Assembly (NCBI GenBank): GCA_039028975.1
Contig: JBCCHB010000073.1
Coordinates: 16,264-80,263 of the forward strand
Direction of reading: 5' to 3'
Source: JAHBNG01 sp039028975
GTDB lineage: Bacteria; Chloroflexota; Anaerolineae; Caldilineales; Caldilineaceae
Length of the DNA stretch: 64,000 nucleotides
In this document: positions 8,199-16,033 of the stretch, one piece after another
How positions within the stretch are numbered: the first letter of the stretch is position 1
How the letters are laid out: each line of letters opens with the position of its first letter
Notes under the pieces: model-generated
Told to the model about the DNA's origin: nothing
The model's database searches: none
Seen by the model: the letters and a program-made list of their open reading frames with translations, nothing else
Translations under genes and position numbers: made by a program

Positions 8199-9968
8199 AT
8201 GGCATTAAACCCAATTCAACTCGAAGTTCTCTGGAATCGTTTACTCTCGGTTGCCAACGAGCAGCAGACCACTCTCATTCGCACTGCCTTTAGCACCATT
8301 GTACGAGAGTCCCTGGATTTGGCCTGCGGTGTCTTTGATACCAAGGGACACATGATTGCCCAGTCCCTCACCGGCACACCTGGACACATCAATCCCATGG
8401 CCACTGGTGCAATCCATCTGCTCAATGCATATCCTCCAGAGACTCTCGAACCAGGTGACGTCCTCATTACCAACGATCCATGGCAGACGGCAGGGCAGGT
8501 CAATGACTTTACGGTTTTGACGCCCGTCTTCCGCACAGATCATTCTGGCAACGCAAAGATTGTGGCCTACTTCTCCAATTGCTGCCATGCACCCGATATC
8601 GGCGGCCGCATCCTCTCTGCCGAGGCGCGTGAGGTCTTTGAAGAAGGGTTGCAGGTCCCAATTACCAAGCTCTTCTACCAGGGCGAACCCAACGAGGAGC
8701 TATTCAAAATTATCCGCGCCAACGTGCGCACCCCTGACGAGACAGTCGGTGATCTCTACGCTCAGACTGCGTCCAATGCAGTCGGAGCGCGTGCGCTGCT
8801 TCAAATGATGGACGAGTTTGGCCTGGAGACCATCGACCCACTAGCCGAAGAGATTATCGCTCGTTCTGAAAAAGCCATGCGGGACGGGATTCGCGCCTTA
8901 CCCAATGGTCGCCATGAGCATGAGCTGTGGAGTGATGGTTTTGAAGAGCCGCTCAAGATCAAGGTGGCGGTCACCATTGAGGACGAAGATATCTACATCG
9001 ACTTTGATGGTTCATCGCCCCAAAGCCAGCGCGGCATCAACGTTGTGCTGAACTACACGCAAGGGTACGGCTCGTTTGCCATGAAGGCGGCCATCAGCCC
9101 AGAGGTGCCGCATAACGAAGGCGCGTTCCGACCAGTTCACATCACGGCCCCTGAAGGGTCAATTCTCAACTGTAAGCGACCAGCCGCAGTGGCCTCACGT
9201 CATTTGGTCGGCCATTTTTTGCCTAGCGCGATTTTTGGCGCACTCTCTAAAGCTATTCCAGATCGGGTGTTGGCTGGTGGCTCCGATCCGGGCTGGATGA
9301 GCATTTGGCGGGCGACATGGCCACAAAAGGCTGAGGGTGAGGTGGCTGAGCATGTCGAAGCCGAGAAGCAGGCCAATTTCACCCTCTTTATGCTGGGGGG
9401 GACGGGCGCACGTCCACTCAAAGATGGTCTCAGCACGACAGGCTTCCCCAGCGGCGTGGGTGGTGTCCCTGCCGAAGTGACCGAGACGCAAGCACCGCTG
9501 ATCCAGCACTTCCGGCATCTTCGCACAGATTCAGCCGGTGCTGGTAAGTTCCGCGGCGGCTTGGGGCAGAATATGACAATGGGACACTTGGGCAGCAAGG
9601 AGTGGAGCGTCTCTGGCATGGTCGATCGTACTCAATTTGCTCCCCATGGTCTGGAAGGCGGCTCGTCAGGTACAGCTGGTGCCTTCCAACTCAATGGTAA
9701 AGATGTGCCACCCAAAACCATTATGTGGATGGAGCCGGACGCAACCATCTCCATGAATCCGCCTGGTGGTGGCGGCTACGGTAATCCGTTTGAGCGGGAT
9801 CCGCAGATGGTGCTAGATGATGTGGTCAATGGATACGTGTCGATTGAGGCGGCTGAGGAGCAGTATGGGGTGGTGGTGAAATATATAGGCGAACCAGATA
9901 ATTTGGTACGTTTACCTGAACACTATGAGTTGGATAAGGTAGCGACCCAATCCTTACGCGCAAGTTAG
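8199..9968 (+). CDS. hyuB: Hydantoinase B / oxoprolinase-type protein
   Basis: A 589-residue cytoplasmic protein of the HyuB family (N-methylhydantoinase B, oxoprolinase C-terminal half, acetone and acetophenone carboxylase subunits). It shows an early TLIRTAFSTIVRESLD segment, the GHINPMATG and NDPWQTAGQVNDF motifs and a C-terminal GGGGYGNPFERDP. Length is in the family range. HyuB normally works with an ATP-binding HyuA partner, which is absent from this window; a partner may be encoded elsewhere. It follows the binding-protein gene by 8 bases and has a GGGAGAG ribosome site, so it is likely co-expressed with the importer. Family knowledge suggests hydrolytic ring opening or carboxylation; the substrate is unknown. 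Confidence 0.88.
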   Translation: MALNPIQLEVLWNRLLSVANEQQTTLIRTAFSTIVRESLDLACGVFDTKGHMIAQSLTGTPGHINPMATGAIHLLNAYPPETLEPGDVLITNDPWQTAGQVNDFTVLTPVFRTDHSGNAKIVAYFSNCCHAPDIGGRILSAEAREVFEEGLQVPITKLFYQGEPNEELFKIIRANVRTPDETVGDLYAQTASNAVGARALLQMMDEFGLETIDPLAEEIIARSEKAMRDGIRALPNGRHEHELWSDGFEEPLKIKVAVTIEDEDIYIDFDGSSPQSQRGINVVLNYTQGYGSFAMKAAISPEVPHNEGAFRPVHITAPEGSILNCKRPAAVASRHLVGHFLPSAIFGALSKAIPDRVLAGGSDPGWMSIWRATWPQKAEGEVAEHVEAEKQANFTLFMLGGTGARPLKDGLSTTGFPSGVGGVPAEVTETQAPLIQHFRHLRTDSAGAGKFRGGLGQNMTMGHLGSKEWSVSGMVDRTQFAPHGLEGGSSGTAGAFQLNGKDVPPKTIMWMEPDATISMNPPGGGGYGNPFERDPQMVLDDVVNGYVSIEAAEEQYGVVVKYIGEPDNLVRLPEHYELDKVATQSLRAS

Positions 9969-9995
9969 CAACAAACAGAATCAACCACCCTACCT

Positions 9996-10523
9996 ATGTC
10001 CACACCGAGCGAAACACTCAAGCACTGGTCCAATGATGCCCACCAACTCTTCGAAACCCATAATACCAAAATCGTCTCCTTTGTCCCCGATGGCGGACTG
10101 ACGGAACTGATCCAGCTCTGCCAGCAGGATCCCGGCATGCGGACCATCACATTAACCACTGAAGAAGAGGGCGTGGCCCTATCGGCAGGTGCATTTCTTG
10201 GCGGAACCCGCTCGGCGTTGCTGATGCAGTCAAGCGGTGTGGGAAACTGCATCAATATGCTCTCGCTTCCTGCCACCTGCAATATGCCTTTTCTGGCGCT
10301 CATCACCATGCGCGGTGAATGGGGCGAGTTTAATCCGTGGCAAGTCCCCATGGGCCAAGCCACGCCTAACGTATTAGGGGATATGGGTGTAGTTGTATAC
10401 CGTGTCGATGCGCCCAGCGACGTTGCCCCAATGGTAGAGGCAGCCATTAAGTTGGCTTTTGACAGTCGCCAGCGGGTTGCCGTGCTTCTTTCGCAGCGTA
10501 TGATTGGTACAAAGGCGTTTTAG
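9996..10523 (+). CDS. ThDP-dependent decarboxylase alpha (pyrimidine-binding) subunit, sulfopyruvate decarboxylase-like
   Basis: A 175-residue protein matching the PYR domain of thiamine-diphosphate enzymes. The TEEEGVALSAG segment (about residues 54-64) carries the glutamate expected to contact the N1' atom of the cofactor. In ComD/ComE-type sulfopyruvate and phosphonopyruvate decarboxylases the two ThDP domains are separate small proteins as here. The next gene encodes the PP domain 11 bases later, so the two form one enzyme. It decarboxylates a 2-oxo acid in family members; in this cluster the acid could be a product of the flavoenzymes. No clear ribosome site. Confidence 0.82.
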   Translation: MSTPSETLKHWSNDAHQLFETHNTKIVSFVPDGGLTELIQLCQQDPGMRTITLTTEEEGVALSAGAFLGGTRSALLMQSSGVGNCINMLSLPATCNMPFLALITMRGEWGEFNPWQVPMGQATPNVLGDMGVVVYRVDAPSDVAPMVEAAIKLAFDSRQRVAVLLSQRMIGTKAF

Positions 10524-10534
10524 AGGGGATTCTG

Positions 10535-11125
10535 ATGCAGAAATTGGACCGACGTAAAGCTGTGAGCATGTTGCTCCAGGAGCGTGGTGAGTTACTCGTG
10601 GTGGCTGGCTTGGGGTCCGCTGCCTACGATGTGGCTGCTGTGGACAACTGTGCAGCAGACTTTCCATCCTGGGGCGCGATGGGTGGGACGGTGATGATAG
10701 GTTTAGGATTGGCACTTGCACAGCCGGAGCGAAATGTTCTTGTTTTGACAGGCGATGGTGACATGTTGATGGGCATGGGGAGCTTGGCGACCGTTGCCTT
10801 ACAAAAGCCGAAGAATCTGCGCATTGTTGTGCTAGATAACGAACAATTTGGTGAAACTGGAAATCAAGCAACGCATACAGAGTCTGTAGCCGATCTGGCC
10901 ACAATTGCCCAGGGGTGCGGCATCTACAATGCTTATACCATTACCAACGAGGGTGAACTAGCCACCCTGGCAAAGGCCATCCACAGCCACCATGGCCCAC
11001 TCTTTGCCGTCCTCAAGATTTCGGATGCCGAAGCCCCACGCGTGTTGCCGCCCCGAGACGGCGCATTTTTGGTCCAGCGTTTTCGTACAGCCCTACTTGG
11101 TGAAGAGGAGTCTGTGAGCGCCTAA
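10535..11125 (+). CDS. ThDP-dependent decarboxylase beta (diphosphate-binding) subunit
   Basis: A 196-residue protein matching the PP domain of ThDP enzymes: the metal/diphosphate motif starts with GDGDM (about residues 74-78) and ends with the LDNEQFG segment about 28 residues later. An AGAGGGG ribosome site precedes the ATG. The stop overlaps the start of the next flavoenzyme by one base (TAATG). With the alpha subunit it forms a two-chain decarboxylase of the sulfopyruvate/phosphonopyruvate type. The domain split agrees with ComE-like proteins rather than with single-chain acetolactate synthase. Confidence 0.85.
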   Translation: MQKLDRRKAVSMLLQERGELLVVAGLGSAAYDVAAVDNCAADFPSWGAMGGTVMIGLGLALAQPERNVLVLTGDGDMLMGMGSLATVALQKPKNLRIVVLDNEQFGETGNQATHTESVADLATIAQGCGIYNAYTITNEGELATLAKAIHSHHGPLFAVLKISDAEAPRVLPPRDGAFLVQRFRTALLGEEESVSA

Positions 11126-12504
11126 TGCAATCAGCGGAACTACTGATCTGTGGTGCGGGAATCGGTGGGATATCGGCAGCCTACTCTCTAGCCACCAAGC
11201 ACAACATCACCGACGTGCTTCTGGTTGATCCGGAGCCGCCCCTTTCTGTCACCAGCGATAAATCATTCGAGGCATATCGCAACTGGTGGCCTGGACCGGG
11301 TGATGCTATGGTGGCGCTGGCCAACCATAGCATCAATATTCTTGAAAGGATTCATTGCCAACAGCCAGACCTGCTACATATGAACCGCCGCGGCTATTTA
11401 TTTGTCTCTGCCGATCCATCGCGGGCTGATGAGTTGCTGGCCAGTGCCCAGGAGTGCTGTAACCTGGGCGCAGGCGAGTTCCGCGTCTACCGCGGCCAAC
11501 CAGGCGATCCACAGTACATACCGATTTCGGACCACGGTCTCCTTGATGCGCCGGATGGTGCCGATCTAATTTTAGACCGCTCCTTAATCCGCACGCACTT
11601 TCCCCATCTAGCCGACAATGCTTGCATCCTTCTACACACTCGCCGCTGTGGCTGGTTTGCGGCACGCCAATTTGGTATGTATATGCTCGATGAAGCCCGA
11701 GCGCGAGGCGTTCGCCTGTTGAAAGGTGAAGTTGTCGGTGTTGAAATTGCAGATAATGCGGTCTCGGCCGTGCGTGTCAAATCCAGCGACGGTGAGACTG
11801 TCATCCAGGCCAAACGATTTGTCAACGCCGCGGGGCCGGGGCAAAAGAAGGTAGGGGCCTTGCTCGGACTGGATCTGCCCGTTCATGCCGAATTACATAT
11901 GAAAATGGCCATCGACGATCAGAAACGCACCATTCCACGTGAGATGCCACTGACCATCTGGTACGATCCAATCCACCTTGAGTGGAGCGAAGACGAGCGA
12001 GCATTCCTGGCAGAAGATGAGTCTATGAGCTGGCTGCTAGATGAACAGCCTGCTGTCGCCGTCGCCCGGCCAGAAGGTGTCGGCGATAGTACCATCGCAC
12101 TTATGCAGTGGCACTATCACCTCCAGCCAGACGAGCCAATCTTTCCGCTGCCTGTGGACCCAGATTTCCCCGAGTACGTCTTGCGCGGCGTCGCTCATAT
12201 GCTTCCAACAACCAAAATCTATTTCGAGAATCTCCCCAAGCCCTACGTTGACGGTGGATACTACATGACCACTCCAGAGAATCGCCCTATCATTGGGCCG
12301 ACAGGTGGCATCAAAGGCGCTTATATGCTTGGTGGTCTCAGCGGCTTTGGAATGCAGATTGGCCCGGCGGCCGGAGAGTTGCTGGCCGATTATGTAGCTG
12401 ACGCGCCACTTCCCGACTATGCGCCAGCCTTCCTGCTGGAGAGATTTGATGACCCTGGGTATCTCAAAATGCTGGAAGAATGGGGCGCTACGGGGAATTT
12501 ATAG
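11125..12504 (+). CDS. FAD-dependent oxidoreductase, DAO family (third flavoenzyme of the cluster)
   Basis: A 459-residue protein with the dinucleotide-binding GAGIGGISAA segment near residue 9 and a C-terminal GLSGFGMQIGPAAGE segment typical of DAO enzymes. It has a distinctive SFEAYRNWWPGPGDAMVAL stretch, seen in the sarcosine/dimethylglycine-dehydrogenase-like branch. It is translationally coupled to the ThDP beta subunit. Having three different DAO flavoenzymes in 12 kb is unusual; they may act on successive N-alkyl groups or on different intermediates of one pathway. The stop is only 5 bases from the end of the convergent gene. Confidence 0.83.
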   Translation: MQSAELLICGAGIGGISAAYSLATKHNITDVLLVDPEPPLSVTSDKSFEAYRNWWPGPGDAMVALANHSINILERIHCQQPDLLHMNRRGYLFVSADPSRADELLASAQECCNLGAGEFRVYRGQPGDPQYIPISDHGLLDAPDGADLILDRSLIRTHFPHLADNACILLHTRRCGWFAARQFGMYMLDEARARGVRLLKGEVVGVEIADNAVSAVRVKSSDGETVIQAKRFVNAAGPGQKKVGALLGLDLPVHAELHMKMAIDDQKRTIPREMPLTIWYDPIHLEWSEDERAFLAEDESMSWLLDEQPAVAVARPEGVGDSTIALMQWHYHLQPDEPIFPLPVDPDFPEYVLRGVAHMLPTTKIYFENLPKPYVDGGYYMTTPENRPIIGPTGGIKGAYMLGGLSGFGMQIGPAAGELLADYVADAPLPDYAPAFLLERFDDPGYLKMLEEWGATGNL

Positions 12505-12509
12505 GTACA

Positions 12510-12860
12510 TCACCAAATGCCAATCAGCGCCAAACCAACAATTGCCACAAGTATCACCCATCCTAGATGACGCCCTTGTGTAAACCAAGCATTCACGCAA
12601 GCCCCAACTCCGTAGAGCAGAATGATAGGTAGCACGAGCCAAACTTGAGCACCTTTTTCAACAATTGATGGAACGAACAGCAGCAAAACACCGCCTACCA
12701 ACCACCCCAAACTACCAAACTGATAGCAGAATCGTATGAAATTCTTCATACGGAGTGGCTCGATGGGCTGGGTTGAGAGCGCTCTATCGCCTAGATAACC
12801 ATGTCCAACGGCAGCCAAGATTGCCAATAGACCGGCACATTGTAACGCGATTGTGTTCAT
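12510..12860 (-). CDS. Small four-helix membrane protein, paralogue of its neighbour
   Basis: A 116-residue protein with four hydrophobic segments (about residues 4-20, 48-66, 72-90, 97-115) and little else. The GSLGWLVGGVLLL segment and the first helix (CAGLLAILAAVGHGYLGD) are closely matched in the gene just upstream, so the two arose by tandem duplication. The start overlaps the upstream stop by 4 bases. No named function was recognised. It sits in a two-gene operon divergent from a TetR regulator, which suggests a stress-induced membrane function. Confidence 0.75.
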   Translation of the reverse strand: MNTIALQCAGLLAILAAVGHGYLGDRALSTQPIEPLRMKNFIRFCYQFGSLGWLVGGVLLLFVPSIVEKGAQVWLVLPIILLYGVGACVNAWFTQGRHLGWVILVAIVGLALIGIW

Positions 12861-13261
12861 GCGACCGTCTTAGCCTCTGTAACCATAGGGCCGCCTCTCC
12901 GCCCAACCAGCGCCAACACGACCACAAGTGCCAGTGCTACCCCGCCGATACTAATTTCTCCACCGGACAGAGCTAACGTCCCAAAGGCCGGAAGGCCATA
13001 GACCACAGCGAAGACCCCAATGATCCAGTTGCGGGCTTGCTGTGAGTCTAAGCTGGCTGCGACAATGAGCAACACGCCTCCTGCCAGCCATCCCATTGAT
13101 CCCAACTGGTGGGTAGATCGCACAAAGTCCATCTGGTTGGTGGGGCTAATTTCCAGCTCTCGTAGAATCGCATCGCCCGAAATTGCATGATAGAGCGCGG
13201 TCAAGATTGCTAGAATACCAGCCGAACGAAGAGCGAGCTGTCTATTCATCATAGTCTCCAT
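12857..13261 (-). CDS. Small four-helix membrane protein, first of a tandem pair
   Basis: A 134-residue protein with four predicted helices. It shares SAGILAILTALYHAISGD and LGSMGWLAGGVLLI with the downstream paralogue. The frame opens at 13261, but the second or third methionine (MMNRQ) is also possible. Transcription would start in the 13262-13380 gap, which carries two copies of a palindrome; the nearer one lies 42 bases upstream of this start. The gene is therefore probably repressed by the divergently encoded TetR protein. Confidence 0.75.
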   Translation of the reverse strand: METMMNRQLALRSAGILAILTALYHAISGDAILRELEISPTNQMDFVRSTHQLGSMGWLAGGVLLIVAASLDSQQARNWIIGVFAVVYGLPAFGTLALSGGEISIGGVALALVVVLALVGRRGGPMVTEAKTVA

Positions 13262-13302
13262 TGAATCTGTATTAGTATCTGTTGAATAAATTTAGTGAAC
13301 AC

Positions 13303-13318
13303 CATACACAACTGTATG
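13303..13318. promoter_or_regulatory. Candidate TetR operator, site 1
   Basis: CATACA and TGTATG form a perfect inverted repeat around a CAAC spacer. A second nearly identical site lies 46 bases away, and both sit in the gap between divergent genes for a TetR regulator and two membrane proteins. The arrangement is typical of autoregulated TetR control. Confidence 0.65.
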
Positions 13319-13349
13319 TTCAGTGTACACCCATTTCCAATTGCTGTCA

Positions 13350-13364
13350 ATACACAACTGTATG
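13350..13364. promoter_or_regulatory. Candidate TetR operator, site 2
   Basis: The 15 bases ATACACAACTGTATG repeat site 1 except for its first base. It ends 16 bases before the regulator start codon, so bound protein would cover the regulator's own promoter. Confidence 0.65.
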
Positions 13365-13380
13365 GTAAACTGTTTTCATT

Positions 13381-13926
13381 ATGGATAGACTTACCAAAGA
13401 AGAGTGGCTTGACCACGGATTGAAGACCCTGGCAACCGATGGATTTACAGCACTCAAGGCAGACAAACTAGTAAAGACGCTTGGGGTTTCGCGGGGTAGC
13501 TTTTACTGGCACTTCAAGAATCTGGCAGATTTTCACGCCGCTGTCTTGAGGCGCTGGCAAGAGGTTAGCGTTATCAAAGTCATTGAAGAGCTGGAATCGT
13601 CACATGCTGGGCCAACCGAGAAGTTAGCCCAACTTATTGGCGTAGCAAGTCAAGATGATTTGGGGCTAAGCCAGGCAATTCGTGCATGGGCCTTTAACGA
13701 TGCCAAGGTGAAGCAACTTGTCAATGCTGTCGATATGGAGTGCATAGGCTACTTAGCACAGCTTTTGAAAGAGATGGCATTAAAGGATGAGAAAGCACTA
13801 GTCCGAGCAAAGGTGCTCTACTGTGGGTATTTGGGCCAGATTATGCTAGGGCAAAGTGTGGATGATGAAGTTCAAGAGATATTGATTGCGGAACTCATTC
13901 AGATTGCAACACAAGAACCCGTATAA
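13381..13926 (+). CDS. TetR/AcrR family transcriptional regulator
   Basis: A 181-residue DNA-binding regulator. The N-terminal helix-turn-helix includes TLGVSRGSFYWHFKN (about residues 29-43), the hallmark of the family. The C-terminal ligand-binding part is helical and not further classified. It is divergent from two small membrane-protein genes and separated from them by 119 bases holding two copies of a palindrome. No ribosome site is obvious; the leader after the second operator is very short. It probably represses both itself and the membrane proteins and is released by an unknown ligand. Confidence 0.9.
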   Translation: MDRLTKEEWLDHGLKTLATDGFTALKADKLVKTLGVSRGSFYWHFKNLADFHAAVLRRWQEVSVIKVIEELESSHAGPTEKLAQLIGVASQDDLGLSQAIRAWAFNDAKVKQLVNAVDMECIGYLAQLLKEMALKDEKALVRAKVLYCGYLGQIMLGQSVDDEVQEILIAELIQIATQEPV

Positions 13927-14091
13927 CCTATCGAGGTCTCTATCTTAGACCGACAAGTGGCTTGCTTCTAGCTCGTTTAGAAGGGATATGGTTAGGAGGG
14001 ACAGGGGCAAAGAGGTCGTCAAAACCAACACCTTCAAATAGCGGAGGCTTTTCATCTTTGTTATTTTCAGTGCCAAAATGAGAACACGCTG

Positions 14092-15636
14092 ATGAATCAC
14101 AGTCAAGAACGCCCAAATATTCTGCTTATTATGGCCGACAACCACCCAGCTAACTTACTGGGATGTTATGGAAACACGGAAATCCACACGCCCCACATTG
14201 ATCGGCTATCCCGTCAAGGAACCCAATTCAAGCAGGCATACTGTGTCAACGCCATGTGCTCACCCTGCCGAGCCTCGGTGCTCACAGGACTTATGCCGTC
14301 TCAGCACGGAATACATACGTGGATTGATGACCGCAATATGGATACGTGGCCTGCTCATTGGAATGCACTGGCCGAGTTCGATACGCTGCCGGAAATCCTC
14401 AAATCGCACGGTTATCAGACCGCGCTGATTGGCAAGTACCATCTGGGCGATCCATCCGCATCCCAGAATGGCTTCGATCACTGGGTGACCTTTCCTCATG
14501 GTCACACCCGCAACTTTTGGGGGAATTCTGTTATCGACAATGGCGATGTCTATACTTATGATGGTCACATCGTCGATTTCTTTACGAACAAAGCGGTTGA
14601 TTATCTGCAAACTTGTGGTGCAAAAACATCTTCATCCCACGTTACCCTATCAAGTGGCCCACCCACTGACAAGCCTTTTTTCCTTTGTCTCACCTATAAC
14701 GGTCCATATGGTCATTGGCCTGCCATTCAAGGTACTACACGCAATCGTTTTGCCAAGCAATACGCTAACTGCCCTATGCGCTCGGTCCCGCGTGAGGGGT
14801 TGAGCTGGCCCGCTATTGAAAAATATCTGCTGCGGCAACACAAGAGCGGAGGTGGGTTGGACTACAGCGCACCGTTACGTATACCCAACGATATGACTAG
14901 CCTGCGCAACTATTTCTCGCAGATGAGCATGGTTGATGATGGCGTAGGGCAGATATTGGCGACGCTGGATGAGCAGGATCTGGCAGCGGATACGCTAGTC
15001 ATCTATACGTGTGATCATGGTTTTTCGCTGGGTCACCACGGCTTTTGGGGACACGGACAAGCCACATGGCCAGCCAACACCCATGCGGCTGCGTTCCATA
15101 TTCCGCTAATTGTGCGCCAACCAGACCATTTGCAGGCACAGGCACCATCAACTATCGATACGTTGGTGAGCCAGATTGATCTTTATCCTACACTATTGGA
15201 TGTGGCTGGCGTTGGGGCAGAATCGTATACAACAAAGTCAGTAGCACGTTCTCTGGCTTCATTACTGACACTGGTAAATGGCGCAGCAGAAGAAGTTGAT
15301 TGGGAAGAGCTGATCTGGATGGAGCAAGAAGAGACCCGTGCCCTACGGACGGACCGCTGGTTGTTCATGCAAAGGTTTAGCAATTGCCCTGCTTATCCGT
15401 TGAAGAACACACTGTATGATCTGAGAGACGATCCCGATGAACGAAATGATGTGGCTGGCACGCTCGACTATGCAGAAGTTGAGGCCACTTTAACGAGACA
15501 AGCAAACGAATTTTTCGACCAAATTGCTGCTCCTCAATATAATCTGTGGCGTGGCGGTACAGCGAAATCGAACTCAGACAAGCCATGGTTTTGGCGCACA
15601 GTCTGGGGTGAAACATGGTCACCAGTGTTGGAGTAG
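14092..15636 (+). CDS. Sulfatase (type I, formylglycine-dependent)
   Basis: A 514-residue alkaline-phosphatase-superfamily hydrolase. The motif CSPCRAS starts at Cys56, the residue converted to formylglycine by the FGE or anSME maturase. The N-terminal metal-site strand reads NILLIMADNH; the usual pair of aspartates is here Asp-Asn. The second metal site TCDHGFSLGHHG (about residues 305-316) is present. There is no signal peptide, so it acts in the cytoplasm, like choline sulfatase and some N-sulfoglucosamine sulfatases; the substrate is not clear. A strong bidirectional terminator lies 210 bases downstream. Confidence 0.9.
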   Translation: MNHSQERPNILLIMADNHPANLLGCYGNTEIHTPHIDRLSRQGTQFKQAYCVNAMCSPCRASVLTGLMPSQHGIHTWIDDRNMDTWPAHWNALAEFDTLPEILKSHGYQTALIGKYHLGDPSASQNGFDHWVTFPHGHTRNFWGNSVIDNGDVYTYDGHIVDFFTNKAVDYLQTCGAKTSSSHVTLSSGPPTDKPFFLCLTYNGPYGHWPAIQGTTRNRFAKQYANCPMRSVPREGLSWPAIEKYLLRQHKSGGGLDYSAPLRIPNDMTSLRNYFSQMSMVDDGVGQILATLDEQDLAADTLVIYTCDHGFSLGHHGFWGHGQATWPANTHAAAFHIPLIVRQPDHLQAQAPSTIDTLVSQIDLYPTLLDVAGVGAESYTTKSVARSLASLLTLVNGAAEEVDWEELIWMEQEETRALRTDRWLFMQRFSNCPAYPLKNTLYDLRDDPDERNDVAGTLDYAEVEATLTRQANEFFDQIAAPQYNLWRGGTAKSNSDKPWFWRTVWGETWSPVLE

Positions 15637-15845
15637 GGTCTTAAAACCAACTCCTATTCCCATCAAGTATCGTTGGCAACATGCTCATTACCTGAACAGT
15701 TTACTACGTCCTCGTGAGGAGATAATTCGGGACAAAACCGCGCATAATCTGCCGCCAGCTTAGCTTTACTGAAGTTGCTTGCGTAGCAGCCGCTTATCCC
15801 TCTCACACCTGTATGCTGTAGGTATGATGGATGGAATTCACGGCG

Positions 15846-15885
15846 AAAATAAAACGAACGAGCGGTCGCTCGTTCGTTTTATTTT
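15846..15885. terminator. Bidirectional rho-independent terminator between convergent genes
   Basis: Perfect 19-bp arms (15846-15864 and 15867-15885) are rich in GC near the loop and AT at the base, giving a T run on both strands. It sits between the sulfatase (+) and the giant exoprotein gene (-). Confidence 0.85.
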
Positions 15886-15890
15886 ATTGC

Positions 15891-15964
15891 TATACTGCGG
15901 TTGCTTTCAAAACCGTAATAGTGACATTTGTCACTATTACAATTTTGAATCGAAGCTGAGTCTA
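15891..15964 (-). repeat. Dispersed palindromic element, family 1, copy a
   Basis: It begins TATACTGCGG and ends CTGAGTCTA, the two ends of family 1 in reversed orientation. The middle is a perfect 12-bp inverted repeat (15915-15926 with 15929-15940), different from the stem of other copies. It lies next to the terminator in the gap between the sulfatase and the giant exoprotein gene. Confidence 0.65.
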
Positions 15965-16033
15965 GGTACAGGTTTCCTCAATCTACCTGTACCATTGATG
16001 GTTGATAGATTGAGAAAAGCGTATCATGATGGA

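Noticed and set aside
13945..14145. 66-codon minus-strand frame before the sulfatase
   Set aside because: It overlaps the sulfatase start, has no ribosome site and no recognisable protein features.
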